A DNA stretch of 64,000 bases from Diplonema papillatum (taxonomy: Eukaryota > Euglenozoa > Diplonemea > Diplonemida > Diplonemidae): NCBI GenBank assembly GCA_030068145.1, contig JAPJBO010000095.1:62001-126000 (forward strand), in the 5' to 3' direction. A program made the translations under genes and the position numbers. Below are positions 10,606 through 22,187 of this stretch, one piece after another. Every line of letters begins with the position of its first letter. The stretch's first letter is position 1. The notes under the pieces were generated by a model that worked only from the letters and a program-made list of their open reading frames with translations, searched no databases and had not been told where the DNA came from.

Positions 10606-12930
10606 GGGGTGCTTGGGATTGGGTAGGGTGTGGTCGTTCTGCTACGGCGTGAAAAGCCAGGAAGTTTCGACGCTAATCTTCGACTCTTGATTAAGTTCAC
10701 CGGGTTGCGTGCTCGTCAGGAAGGTCGCGGTGCCTGGCTTTTCTTCTCAATTTTTCCTGTTGTAATTATGAACCAACCAATCTTTGGCGCGTCTATTTCT
10801 TGTGCAAAATTGACTTCGGTGGCCAGATTCAGCTGTTTCATGGCCTTTCATGTAGCCAACATGCTCTTTTTCTCGTCCTTTTCCGCAATCGTGCGCTTTC
10901 TAGCCCACTCAAGGATTATCGACATGTATCCTTTCCAACTCAACTCTGAGGCTGGCGGCGTAGTCTGAAGCTTAGCTGCTCATCGAAGTGCTTTTTCTAC
11001 ATATTTGTGGACTCATCCTCGAACACCAGCTGCAGTTGCGCTTCCCAGCTGTGGCTTCTCCTGCCGGATGCCCTCGGCCGCGCTCCTATGCTGTGGCGGC
11101 TTGTGGCAACTCTTGACCAAGCCAACAAGTTTCTGCTATTTCCAGCTTCTTGTCCAGCTCGTCCGTTTTGATGTACTTCTTCATGATTCCTGGGGGGGGG
11201 TCGAATACAAGAGGTACCTCTCGTATTCGGCGTGCTGATCCAACAATTTTCCCGACAAAGAAATAGAAAACAGCACCGCAAACCCGGAACCCGCGAGGAA
11301 CTCCCTTCTTCTTGGAAGACGCACGTAATTTGTGGTCCCGTCTATTTTTCACGGTTCTCTTCATCGAGCTGAACGCGAGCACATTCGCCGAAACAGGTCT
11401 AGCAAAGAAATGTCACCAACCAGTGGGTCTATTCCCGTCCTTTCCATTGAAAATCTGTGGGTTCCACGCCCGGTGCCCCGCATCTGGTAAAGACCCACGA
11501 ACCACGCACATATTTTCTTTTGGTCCCCGGGTCTATTTTTCACGGTTCTCTGCATCGGGATCAGAAAATCGTCGAAAAGGTCCGTTATGCGGACCAAGAA
11601 AAAAAAACTCCATCCGACGAGTTGCGAGGGGCTCCTTCAAAGACGAATCTGATGCCTACCCTCAACTGTCTGCTCGTTCCAGTGCCATAGCGCTGTCGTG
11701 GCAATAATGTGATACACAAAACCTTACTTCCTGGACTGCCCGACCAGACCAAGCCCTGGCAGTTGGTGCTGCAAGATCAACTGGAAGGGTGGGTCTCCTA
11801 GGTCCTTGGTTTCTTTCAATGGGAAAAACGGGAACAAAATTAGTCACCCCATGAACAGATGCAGAACGTGTCCTGCTGTAGGAAGGTACAAGGTTGTTAA
11901 AAGTCCACACGAATCACAGGAGGTAGAACATGATTCATGGATTAAGTTTGAAAGTACGAATCACAGGACGTGGAACATGATTCGTAGGACCGCTGAGCAC
12001 AAAGTTACCAAGTTGTCAAAACACCGCAACGGAGCAGGCGCCCGGCAGGCAATAGGCTCGGTCAGGACTGATCCCTCACACCGAAGTGATCACGGGTTGC
12101 CTTGTGAGCGTAGATGCGCGGGGCTGAACTCAGGCTGCATGAGTGGGTTTTGTCAGGTAACAATGGCCCTCCACACCGGATCTCAAGAGTAAGCTTCGTT
12201 TCCAAAAGTCGTGATCAAGTCTGTATACCCACAGAAGGCGCGAACTTAACGCAAGGACCCTTCAAACGCATTAGTCAGAAAAGCAAACACCGCAACAGGC
12301 GCCCGGCAGGCATTAGGCTCGGTCAGGACTGATCCCTCACATGGGTTGCCTTGTGAGCGTAGATGCGCGGGGCTGAACTCAGGCTGCATAGTGGGTTTGC
12401 GGAACTGCCGTAGCATCGATCAGCGAGTAAACGTATCCATCCCTGGCCGTGGCGCTCGATGGCTTCGGTAAACCGCATCGCGTATACAGACGAGACTTGA
12501 CTCCGTACTTAGAGAGCGAATTCCGTCGATCATGGAGCAGATGACTTTACGCAGGACGATGCAATATTACCCCTCCCTTCCCTCTTTGCCCTCCCGAAAG
12601 AAAAGGCGTCGTTGAGCAGAGTGTAAAAAAGGATACGGGTGCACGAGCACGCGGGGCTCATGAAGACCAATTTATCCGTAACGTAAAACACGCAAACATG
12701 CAAGAAGCTGCAGCGCAACCGGATGCGAAGTAGGGCGGTGCTAAACATGTGCTGACTGCTTCCAGAATTGAAATTGCTGGCGCTGGTCCTGCTGCCAATC
12801 CTGTTACGACGGTTGCTTCCTCTTCCTCTGGCCGCATGACCACAAGGGCACCAAGCGTCCCCGAATAGCCACTTTGACCCCCGGGAAATCTTTTTAAAGG
12901 GGTCCCCCAAAAATCGTCATAGGGGCAGAG
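10606..12930. other. Repeat-bearing intergenic region, no gene recognised
   Basis: Short frames only. CCGTCTATTTTTCACGGTT occurs near 11337 and, with small changes, near 11528. A pair of about 32 bp around GAATCACAGGA and GAACATGATTC lies at 11909-11940 and 11957-11988. A larger duplication lies at 12023-12402. Confidence 0.5.
12023..12402 (+). repeat. Duplicated ~120-bp block
   Basis: The block from CACCGCAAC through AGGCGCCCGGCAGGCA, GGCTCGGTCAGGACTGATCC and CTGAACTCAGGCTGCAT occurs at about 12023-12158 and again at 12286-12402. The second copy lacks small internal pieces. About 130 bp of unrelated DNA separates them. Confidence 0.85.
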
Positions 12931-13083
12931 GGGTGGCAGAGTGAGCTGGCTTCGGCCTTCAGGCCGGTAGGCCCGGGTTCGGGGATTGCTTTCGAGGTTG
13001 TTGCGTTTCGGGGTCTACTGTGCCCGAAATTTGCGTTTTTTGCGGAGTTTCTCAGTATCTCGCGGAATAAAATTTGGGTCACC
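12931..13083 (+). repeat. tRNA-derived SINE-like repeat, copy 1
   Basis: The head GGTGGCAGAGTGA...GGCC...GGCC is followed by a degenerate B-box (GGTTCGGGG). A conserved body follows: TGCCCGAAATTTGCG, then TTTCTCAGTATCTCGCGG and TTTGGGTCACC. The body is nearly the same at 47121-47300 (+) and 44491-44675 (-). An internal polymerase III-type promoter plus a constant non-tRNA body is typical of SINEs. Confidence 0.75.
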
Positions 13084-13270
13084 CCGCCGGCCCCGGGAGG
13101 GGGCCGGCGGGCGGGGGGGGGGACGGGCGGGAAAAGGCTGCTCCAGGGGGGCGGCCCCCCCCGGGTACCCCGGGTGCCAGCGCCAAACTTTACCCGTGCT
13201 CGGTGGGTCCGAGGGGGCGGGTACCAGCGCCAAACTTTTCCCGTACTCGGTGGGTCCGGGGGGTGTTGCC
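13084..13270 (+). repeat. GC-rich tract and ~48-bp tandem pair after the SINE
   Basis: Strong hairpins such as CCGGCCCC...GGGGCCGG and CGGCCCCCC are followed by two copies of a unit around CCAGCGCCAAACTTT and CTCGGTGGGTCCG (near 13177 and 13226). A GGCGCCGAACTT relative also follows SINE copy 3 near 47349, so the tract may belong to the mobile unit. Confidence 0.65.
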
Positions 13271-16191
13271 GACGCGAGCGTGCGACACTGTGCAGTGCAA
13301 TGTGTGTCACAGTCGTTGGGAGGTGTAGACGTGGGAGTTCACTGACATTTAAGCAAGCTGAGGTTTGCTTCACACAGAGCGGAGCGGTGAGATATGAATC
13401 AACAAGAGAACGGGTAAGGACAGAACTCAATACACTGACGTTCGCGAAAACAATCCGTTCGCATGTCAACAACAATCGGGTTGTTGTTGTGGAAGACAGA
13501 GTGAGAAAGAGAACAAAGCCGAAGGAAACAGAGCGGCTAACGAGCCAAGATCTGCCTCCAGATTGTTCAACAAAATAAAAGAAAGCAGGCGCTTTGGTAG
13601 GGTCGGCCGACCGACTTTACCCTGCTTCGTTTCGGCTTCGAGTTTTGGAACCTTAGCCTGCAATGGTTTGTAGGGCAGTCTGCAACTTTGGGTACTAAAA
13701 CCTCAGTTTCTATGACCGGGACGGAGTTTCTTCAAAGAAGAAAAGGAGAGCAAAGGAAAGCAAAAGATGAACAAAGGGGGAAGACGCAGATAAAAGGAAG
13801 TGGGGCTTTCTTGTTTTCTGTTTCCAATGATCCCGTACAGGCACGGAGTTTCGTTTTTCATTTCTTCCGCCTGATTATTAGATTCACGGTTAAACGAAGC
13901 TAGCGCACAAGGTTTGCCTGATCTCGCACCTACTAGCTTCACTTCGGTTACGAAGGTCTTCTCCCTCTCTCAAAGCCAAATGAATGGTGTGGTCGGTCGA
14001 CGTACTTTCCAGCTTTAAAGTTGTACATCTACCGCGAAGTGGTGTCGCGGTGTTGGCCCCAGAAGGCGTACAAGGAAGTACGGGAGCTATGAGAACCGGA
14101 AAATGGGGCATATCCCAAAGTCTCGCTTTCATTTATAGATACGAGTTAGCTTGCTGAAGCTTTGCCACCGGGAGCTCGCGGTGGCCGCGGTCCTGACTGG
14201 ACGAAGTTGAAGCAGCCGGGGCCTTCTGGCCGGCAGCCTAGCTCGTCTAGCGGGCGCGGGCGGGAGAACACGGCAATAAGACTATCCTGTGTGCTTGTGC
14301 CTCACGTGTTAACCAACATACACGTATTTCTTTCCTCTTTGAATTTCGAGAGTCTTTGCGATGCTCTCTCTGATCAGCCGATCATATTTGTGTTCGTTGA
14401 TGATACACGTGTAAGCCTTGTCCGGTTTTGAATCCTTTTACTTCGTCATCGACGTAGGAACATTGCTGCTGGAGCGACTCGGAGTTGCAGACGCTGCATG
14501 CGTGCGGAGTCCATCAGTGGTTGTGACCGCTAGCGAGGAGTTATCCACCAAAACGCGGATGTAAGATAGCAGTACCCGAAAGAAGCTGGGCTGCGCAACA
14601 CATGTCTTTTGGAATGTGTCCTCCAGAAGACACTAGCAGCAGTGCCTTCTGGAGTCTGAGTTGCGAGTAGTCTGCAGGCAATGTTCCGAGATGATTCGGA
14701 AAGAGTCTCAGATTCACCTCCGAAGATGATTTCTGGTAAGACCTGTAACGATCAGCCCTGGTTTACCACCGAGACATTTTGCCGAGATAAAGTCCTTTGG
14801 ATATCACCCTGAAGGTGAACACCATGTGTGAGGCAAACTCGACTCAAATGGCCATTGAGACAGAAAGAGAAGAATCGGAGATTACTGGGTACCCACCGCT
14901 CCCCCCGCTTTCAATTTCGATTTTCATCCCGCAAACATGTCACCCCCTTTTTGGCAGAAATCCGCGTCTAGGGTGACATACTATATATGCTGAGGCGTCT
15001 GTGGCTGCCCTTTAGCACAGAAAGGAGACCATCCCGCAACCCGGGGTACGTAGCAACACGTGATGAGGGTAACAGAACCGTCGCACAGAAAGCACGAACG
15101 TGACGATAGGGATGACAGAATGATGACCGTCTTAGCTTTGCCATGCACGACGGAACAGAGATCGTGTCATCAAGGATTCTTCTTTGCTGGCCACTTCTTG
15201 CACGTGTTTCGCAAGAACGTGAGATTCTCTTAACTTTGAAGAAAGTAACGACAAAACCTCTGTAATCCCCTACTCTGGCTGGAACATGAGAAAGCTTCGT
15301 CCCTTCCCGGCGTCTAGTGGGCACTTTTGGACAAGAATGGAGCATCGTGCCACAAGAGTCTTGTTCAAATCGTGCAATTCATCCTCAGAGTGCAAATACT
15401 ATGCATCGCATTTTCATCACACTTGCGCCTACGAGTGCACACGAAACATGTACCCTCAAATGGTTGTTGCCCGCTCGAAGGCACTAAGTCACAGGGAGAG
15501 GCGACGATCTAAGCACCATCTTTCCCGACCGACTGAACAGATTATTTCGCTCTGGCAAAGACGCAAGACTCGATGCTGATGAAAAGCACCCCAACAAATA
15601 CTCCGCTGCGCAGGGCAGGGTCACTCCCCTCAGATTGAGTATGTCACCCTCTTCCCAGGCCTTGGGCATACTCAACGAGTTTTTGGGAGGTGCCATGTTC
15701 ACGGGAGAGGTATCCAGTAAACAGTGCCGCCACCGGACACAAATCGGATCCGGCGGTGAGAAAGCGCGGCCTGTCCACCATCTGGTTAGAAACCTCTCTC
15801 TTGTGTGTGTCTGAACCCCTCTCCGTAGTTGATTGCTCCGTTGTTGTAGAAAGGACAGTGTTGGTTACTTTTTCTGATGCATTCGAGTGGCAGGCTCTTG
15901 ATTGCTGGAAGGTTCAGAAGAGACAACCAAGATATTTCCTGTGTGTGTCAGGGCTGTTTGCACTCGTTGATACCACGGCAGTCCTTTGAGCCAAATTGAC
16001 TCATCGAAGCCCAGTCAACACCGCGGGTCACCATGGATAAACCCTCCGACTTGCGGATTATTTGGAAGAGCCAGGGCGTCGGCATGTGGAGATGCATCCA
16101 TCACAGCAGCTGATGTCTTGTTAGCCGGAGCCCGTCGGTGTGCTGCCATGACCGACGCCGCAATTTATTATAGACTTTTAGCTACACGATT
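13271..16191. other. Intergenic, no gene recognised
   Basis: Only short overlapping frames on both strands. GATTCACGG(T/A)TAAACGAAGC plus TAGCGCACA at 13879-13911 recurs at 62115-62150. A very GC-rich stretch near 14165-14270 holds no recognisable motif. Confidence 0.45.
13879..13911 (+). repeat. Short dispersed repeat family D, copy 1
   Basis: About 33 bp around AAACGAAGCTAGCGCACA is shared with 62115-62150 in the same orientation. Outside it the flanks differ. Confidence 0.7.
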
Positions 16192-16215
16192 GTGAGCCAG
16201 AACCACCTGGTCCAG

Positions 16216-16272
16216 ACGAAAATATCGGGGAGTATAGGGGAGTTTCGGGGAAATTCGAGGAGTTTCGGGGTA
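16216..16272 (+). repeat. G-rich short tandem array (GGGGAGTTTC-like)
   Basis: Four or five degenerate units of 11-13 bp resembling GGGGAGTTTC. Related arrays occur at 18815-18860 and 23425-23470. It lies just before the element whose right end is at about 17188. Confidence 0.6.
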
Positions 16273-16737
16273 TTTCCTTTGTGGCGACCACTTTCCCTGC
16301 AGCCGGCTTTGGCGAAGGCGGGGAGGGGGCTACGCTATTATGGCCCCACCTTGCGCAGAGCGGTCCCGTGTTTGGCTCTGCCCCGAAGACGAAGATAGGA
16401 AGGATAGACTGGGAGGTACAGGTTGGCACGGTTTGACACAGGTAGCGACAGGATCCGCTGCGGCAAGGAGAGCAGGAACTGTTCCACCAGAGGTCGTGCG
16501 GGTACAGAGACGATGCTCGTGCTCGAGTCGCAGCTGGGGACGAACAGGCACGCCTTCAATGATGAGGTCTGGGGGATGGACGTATTTTCCACGTATGGGC
16601 GGACGTGCTGGTGGGACGCCTTCGAAGACGGCACCTCCGGCAAGAAGGGGCAGAAAGGTAAATTTAGTGGGCGGCGGAGACCCAGGGCATGGAGGTAGGC
16701 GTGCCCAGGCCACCACCAAGGACGAGAGAGTGTGCAC

Positions 16738-17141
16738 GAGACATCACAAAGCGAAATGCGAAGAGTGCAAGCATCGGCAAGCGTCGGTAGCGCGCTGCTG
16801 CCGAGGCACACCACGCGACAGGGGACGGCCTCGCTGTGAAGTATTGCGAGAAGCACAGGATGACGCAGTGCGGGACGTGCAAGACGATCGCGGAATGCTG
16901 CAGGAACTCACACCGCGGATGCCAGCCTGCAGCCGCCCCTGGGGACGCCCGAAGCGACACCGAAGTCGAGACGCAGGCTGCGACCATCGGCCCAAGGCGC
17001 CACAAGGGAAGCCGACGCCAACACCGCCATCGAGAACGCCGCAGAGGACTCGCCATCATCGAAGACAGAGACGTGCACTCCGCGGCGGGCAGAGGTCAAG
17101 ATAAGGTAACAGTGACGAAGAGAGGTAGCACGAAGAGGTAG
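16738..17141 (+). pseudogene. Broken frame with repeated Cys/His zinc-binding-like motif
   Basis: Two related motifs occur in adjacent frames: CTRHHKAKCEECK...ARCC near 16733-16800, and CEKHRMTQCGTCK...AECC near 16840-16910. Both fit C-x2-H-x4-C-x2-C followed by CC, a spacing expected for a small zinc-binding knuckle. The frame changes between them, so the reading frame is damaged. The C-terminal part is Arg/Lys-rich and stops just before the family A terminal box. I infer a nucleic-acid-binding transposon protein remnant; no named family is claimed. Confidence 0.4.
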
Positions 17142-17188
17142 TCACGAAAGAGAGCAGATGCAAATTATCGCCACAGGCTCTTTGCATG
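17131..17188 (+). repeat. Dispersed repeat family A, copy 2 (terminal box)
   Basis: AGAGGTAGTCACGAAAGAG followed by CAGATGCAAATTATCGCCAC and CTCTTTGCATG. It matches 32960-33018 closely and the right ends of copies 1 and 4. The sequence after the box (CTAACCCTAACC) differs from the other copies. Confidence 0.8.
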
Positions 17189-17262
17189 CTAACCCTAACC
17201 ACCAGGACCAGGGGCAGTTACGGTCGAAGACGGCAATTCGGGCGAGGAGTATTACATCCATT

Positions 17263-17478
17263 GATGGGGACACCTCAAAATGCGGTGGAAACACCTTACC
17301 ATTGATGGGGACACCTCAAAATGCGGTGGAAACACTTTACCCTTGATGGGGACACCTCAAAATGCGGTGGAAACACTTTTCCCTTGATGGGGTCACCTCA
17401 AAATGCGGTGGAAACACTTTACCATTGATGGGGACACCTCAAAATGCGGTGGAAACACCTTCTCATTGATGGGGGTTT
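17263..17478 (+). repeat. 41-bp minisatellite, five units plus a partial
   Basis: The unit contains TTGATGGGGACACCTCAAAA and TGCGGTGGAAACACTTTACC. Five nearly identical copies begin near 17263, 17302, 17342, 17383 and 17424, then a partial one. There are no spacers between units, so it is not a CRISPR array. Confidence 0.95.
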
Positions 17479-17639
17479 CTCCGCCGGGTACTCTACAAGA
17501 CGTATAAGCCCAGACAAGCCCTGTTAGGTTGTTAGTACCGTACCGTTTGGGCGGGGGGCTGCGCCCCCCGAACCCCCCCATCTTTTAAAGAAGATTTTTG
17601 AGGTTTTTTGATCAAACTTTCGGAGAACGATGCTGTAGT

Positions 17640-17780
17640 TTTGCCTGCGGAAAAGAGCTTGGAAGGGAATCGAACCTGGGTGTACGTACAGGCTGGGGGG
17701 AAATAATTGCCCGCGCCTTCAAAATTATAAAAGGTGGTAGCGGTACCCCCCCCCCCCTGGTTCCAGTAGGAAATTTTCCC
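17640..17780 (-). repeat. Possible divergent tRNA-derived SINE-like repeat
   Basis: Read on the minus strand it contains a good B-box (GGTTCGATTCC) followed by CTCTTTTCCG. The same order is seen in SINE copies 2 and 3. The rest of the body is not clearly conserved. Confidence 0.35.
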
Positions 17781-17789
17781 GGTAAGGTA

Positions 17790-20183
17790 AAAATGTGACC
17801 TCCCTAAGGTTGCTAACCAAAATGAGAGGCACGATGGCCATCCTGAAAGCAGGGTTGCAGGATGATGCTTGGCCGAGGATAAGGTTGCTATGGCGACTGG
17901 GACAGAGAGATAACGCAAGATAGAGAGTCCTCCTTCTGGGTGGTCACGCCTTCGCAGTCCCATGGCCTCCACCCACCTGCATACGGTCGTCGACTGACCT
18001 TTCCCGGGACGAGCTGGAATGCGGGTACCATCTTTCCGGAGATTTCCGGTTCGTCCCGTACTCTACAACTCCCCACACAAGTGAACGGGTGCACGAATTC
18101 AAAATTCCGGGACGGGTTGACCCACTGTTTCCGAGGCGGCTTCCAATCATTGAAGGCTAAACTCGGGTGCAGGAGCGGTGCTCGTCGTTCGGGACCAGAT
18201 GGGGGACGACTGGGTCTGCCCGGTTTACACGTGACTGCTGCAGCGTGGTCAGAAGTGGGAAGGTCATCGGGAGATGGCGGGCGCGAATACTTTTTGCCCA
18301 AACCAAACCCAAGAGGGGATTGGAGAGTTTGACATAAGAATGGCAAACTCGTGGTACCGAAGGTTGCAACCGCAAACAGAAGAGTCAGATGATGGTTGAA
18401 CCTGCGCACATGCACACGACGCGTCCTGTTCAGACTCCTCCCTGTGTCCAAGGACTCAAAGGCAGGTCCTGCAGGTTTTCCAGCAACTGCTGGTTCGCCT
18501 TGAGGCCCTCCGAATCCGCAGGCTGAACGGTGTGCTCAACAACTGCCCAGGAGTCCAAGCTACAGTTGGTAGATGCATCCGATTAGTAGAGGAAGAGGAT
18601 CGGAGGAGGAGGAACACGGACGGCTCAAGAGAGCCGCGTCCGAAGCACACTAGCACACCTACCGGAACACCTCACCCACTTGCCCGCACCCGTCTACCCA
18701 ACTACCCACCTGTTCACCCATCCACCGACCTGCCCACCACCATCCACCCATCTGTCCACCAACCTGTACACCTGCTCACCGGTAGCCCCACTTTTTCCCA
18801 CAAAAATCGGGCTGAGTATCGGGGAGTTCCGGGGAGTTTCGGGGAGTTTCGGGGAACTTACCAGGAGCCCGGACCAGGTGGCAGAACCTAAAAGAATGCC
18901 TGAAGCTTCGGCAAAAACCTTTCCAGTAACATCCAGATACTGTTTCAATAAACTGACATTCTTTTTGTGACTCCGTTTTTTGTAATTTCCCTTGTCTCAC
19001 CCCCCCTGGGCACCCCCCTCCAATGACAGCGCGTGGCACTGTTTCCTTTTGGCAATGTTGCTTCGGTTCCCTTTTCGTTTTCGAGTCAGTTGATGTGTGC
19101 TCTTCCGGCGTTCGGGATTTTTAGTAACCCTATGAAGCAGTATTCAGGCCATGCATCGGACAATGCTGGCAGGTGTGCGGCGCCTCCTTTGCGAGCACAC
19201 ATCCACTGAGGAACGCCTGCTAGTACGTAAGTATTAGTGTAAGTAGTAGTGTACGCGCGGCGGTACTAGCCACTGGCATCTAGTTTGCCAATCGAGTGTA
19301 CTGCTGCCACCTTTCGCATGACCCGACCGTACCACTTTGGCGCCGAATGCGTTGAGAGCTCAAACCTCTTGAGCGTCAAAAAGTCCCTTTTCGCGGGACA
19401 CCCGCCTTCCCCTCACAGTAGCATTTTTCTAGAGTGCAAGTAATTTCTAGCGTTATTTCTCTTCGTTTACCTTCTTCAGAATGCATCCTGGCTTGATTGT
19501 CCTTGGTTGTGTTGGTGCGCCCTCATATTTTCTTGATTTGTCTTTCTCTTTTTTTCCAATATAGACAAGCAAGAGAAGGATCTCCCAGTGCTGAGCTGTG
19601 AGAACTGTATTCGGCAGATTTAACAACAGGCAGGGCCTCCAAGAACCTTCGAGGGAGGGTTCCATTTCGTTCCATTTCAAGGCGAAGGGATTGTTCGCGG
19701 TACGAAGGGCCACGGGCGAGTTGAAAATAATAAGAAGAAAACAAGGACCCATAGCGGTGTGACTGGGTGACTCCTTACTTGCAGCAGTTCCGGGGCCCCT
19801 TTCACCTTCTTTTGTTGAGTGTCATCGCGAAAGACGAGACAGAGAAGAAGATGAAAAAAGAATACAATCTAATAGGGTCGGAAAAGTATGTCGAAGACTG
19901 AACGTTTCTGATGTGTTACGTCAATCCTGCAGCATGTTCTGCTGCCGCGACGTTTCCAAGACATTGCTTCCGGGATCGCGTTGGCGATCTGATCCTCCCT
20001 GTTTACTTCATCTTTCTCCGTACACCCATGCCAAATGCTTTCCCAGGTTGCATAACCAGGACGCAGACCATGTCAGGTGTGCATCTCAGGGAAGTTGCCG
20101 ATTGTATCCGCCAGTAGCATGGATCGTACAATAAGTCATTTTCGCGCCGAGGAAGAATTGCGTAGTTTGCAAAAAGAAATCAT
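17790..20183. other. Intergenic, minisatellites and unassigned frames
   Basis: Overlapping frames of 130-190 residues on both strands between 17880 and 18450 resemble no family. A CCACC-rich degenerate tandem stretch lies at 18690-18785, followed by a GGGGAGTTTC array at 18815-18860. The rest shows nothing recognisable. Confidence 0.45.
18815..18860 (+). repeat. G-rich short tandem array
   Basis: Three to four units of GGGGAGTTTC(C)G, preceded by AAAAATCGGGCTGAGTATC. A similar lead-in (ACCGGGCTAAGTATTG) is seen near 30078, suggesting a dispersed unit. Confidence 0.65.
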
Positions 20184-22187
20184 CATAGTATGCAAGCAAA
20201 GCAAATAATGATCAAATCAACTTTTTTGAGAAAAAGCAAATCAAATTTGCCTCTACTTGCCTATCATTCGCTTATATTTTTGCTTTTATTTCCCATTATT
20301 TGCTTTTTATTCGCTCGAGCAAATAAAAGCAAATCAAAGCAAATCATGGTATCTGGGATGCAGTGAACGATGCAATTACTTGGCGAACCGCAGTAACGAA
20401 GGTACAGGCACCTATTCCGCGATACTTTCGCGGGCTGATCACCTCTGCTGGGTTTGTGGTTGGTGACGAGCTGACGGATGGTTGATATTCTGCTGACACC
20501 CAGTGAAATCCGCTGTGCACACCTTCACACCCTTTGGACAATCTTCGATTGCCTGATGCTGCGATTCCGCGTGTACTTTACACCTTGTGGTTGGGTGACA
20601 ACGGTGACAACCAGAAGGGGCTTCGCTGCGTTTCCGGGTACAACGGTACGCGACGACAACGAAGGCAGAGATTGGTGCGTATCGTTGAGCCATCCACCTT
20701 CAACCCAAGTCGACCAATTCTTTATTCACGCGTCACCGTACACCAGTCCTTGCTTGTCCTGCAAGGTTCTGCTTTTTAGGCACGTCGCAGGACGAAGCGT
20801 GGAGAGGGCCACGCGCATCAGGGCTGCTTATCTTTCTGCAAGCCCTGCTACCGCCGGCATCTGAACGAAGTCCCGCTCAGCGTTTTAGCAGGCGTCATGT
20901 CATGGCCCAAAGACGCAGTGGCGGCGGTAAAGAAGCTGGAAAGGCCAGGAGCCGAGAAATTCCCGCCTGGGGAAGTATCCCTGCGGTGACGGTAAACAGC
21001 ACGCTTGGGAAGAAGCGGTCAAAGGACCCGGCCACGAACCGAAGAACGGGTCGACCAGACTGGACAACCCCGCGTACATGTACCTGAACCCGTCGCTCGA
21101 CGTCCAAGTGTACCTGCCCATCCAGAAGTCAACCCACAAACCCGGGCAGGCGGCTGCCGTTCCCGATGCACCCCCGGAACTCCTCCGCCCGGTCGGCGAC
21201 CCACTTCGCGGTGGTGGTGGGGTACGAGTACAGAAACTGGTCGTTCGATGCGCTCCATAAACCCTGCCGAATACCCTGGGCAGACGGCTCCGCCGAGGAA
21301 GGTCTCCCACGGCACACGAGCCCAGCGGAGCTGAAGCCGTCCGCACTGACACTACTCTGTGGGTGGCGGCGGCAGAGTCTACGTGCAGAGCCCGTTTGGC
21401 AATCAAGGCCCGGACTGGCGACCTGTGCACGGAAATGACATCGCTTGGATCTGCTCTGTCAGAGCTCACGCAAACAGCTGCACGGAGCAGGTCTCTTGCC
21501 TCAATGCAGCCGAAATCTTGGACTTGGAGACCCCGGGAAGCATTAGCTTCTGGAGAACCGAAGGTGGCATGGGTACTCAGTGATTCACAATCGCTAGTAA
21601 AAGAGCGCAACCTGGGGCCACCGACAGAAGCGGTTGAACCAGCTGATCTGGAGAGAATTGGCGAGGTGATCGAGAAATAATGCGCCAAAAAGAATCGAAG
21701 ACAGCGGACAACCGGTTTAGAACGACCACGCAGGAGTGCATTGACAGCTTCATCAAAGTTGTCCGAGTAGGCGATCTCCAAGTTGCAAAGCGAATATGGT
21801 CATGGATAGGTGGGGCTGCGGCGCCGCAAAAGCATTTTTGAGTAGCGTGTCAAGTCGAAGTTGGTCACATCCACGTGAACGGTGTGATAAGTCACGTTTT
21901 CCGCAAAACGTACAAGAAGCTGGAAACAATTTCAGAGAAGGCTGCGCCGCTGACTCTCTGTAGGTTCCTCCTCTCCTTCATTGCACTCCTTGCGCTTGGC
22001 TAGCTTTGACACTGGTTTTGCGACTCTGTTTTCCCAGACAAAATCACTTTTCCCTAGAACCGTGGCTGATTTGCTTTGATTCGCTTTTATTTGCTTTTAT
22101 TCGCCTTTATTCGCTTACGAAAAAGGCGAATAATGAGCAAATCAAAAAACAAATAAAAGCAAATCATTGTTTTGCTTGCATACTATG
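20184..22187. mobile_element. 2.0-kb terminal-inverted-repeat transposon
   Basis: The ends are CATAGTATGCAAGCAAA on the left and its near-exact reverse complement on the right (ending GCTTGCATACTATG). The element is flanked by the direct repeat AATCAT (20178-20183 and 22188-22193), as expected for a target duplication. Both ends carry subterminal clusters of CAAAT/ATTTG motifs (AAATAAAAGCAAATCAAAGC type). The interior (20350-22000) has a 293-residue minus-strand frame at 20900-21781 and several plus-strand frames, none recognisable as a transposase, so the superfamily is not assigned and the copy may be non-autonomous. Confidence 0.75.
20900..21781 (-). CDS. Unrecognised frame inside the 2.0-kb TIR element
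   Basis: A 293-codon open frame beginning MEIAYSDNF and ending RHCVFGP. It is Ser/Arg/Pro-rich in the middle, with no catalytic triad pattern or zinc motif that I can see. Other frames on both strands are also open over parts of this stretch, so it may be a chance frame in GC-rich DNA. It would be a transposon-borne protein if real. Confidence 0.15.
   Translation of the reverse strand: MEIAYSDNFDEAVNALLRGRSKPVVRCLRFFLAHYFSITSPILSRSAGSTASVGGPRLRSFTSDCESLSTHATFGSPEANASRGLQVQDFGCIEARDLLRAAVCVSSDRADPSDVISVHRSPVRALIAKRALHVDSAAATHRVVSVRTASAPLGSCAVGDLPRRSRLPRVFGRVYGAHRTTSFCTRTPPPPRSGSPTGRRSSGGASGTAAACPGLWVDFWMGRYTWTSSDGFRYMYAGLSSLVDPFFGSWPGPLTASSQACCLPSPQGYFPRREFLGSWPFQLLYRRHCVFGP

Noticed and set aside
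16340..17104. 254-codon intact gene
   Set aside because: The conserved Cys/His motifs fall in two different frames, so this single frame cannot be the original protein; it is treated as a decayed element.
17263..17478. CRISPR-like array
   Set aside because: The direct repeats are contiguous with no unique spacers, and the context is eukaryotic with spliced genes; it is a minisatellite.
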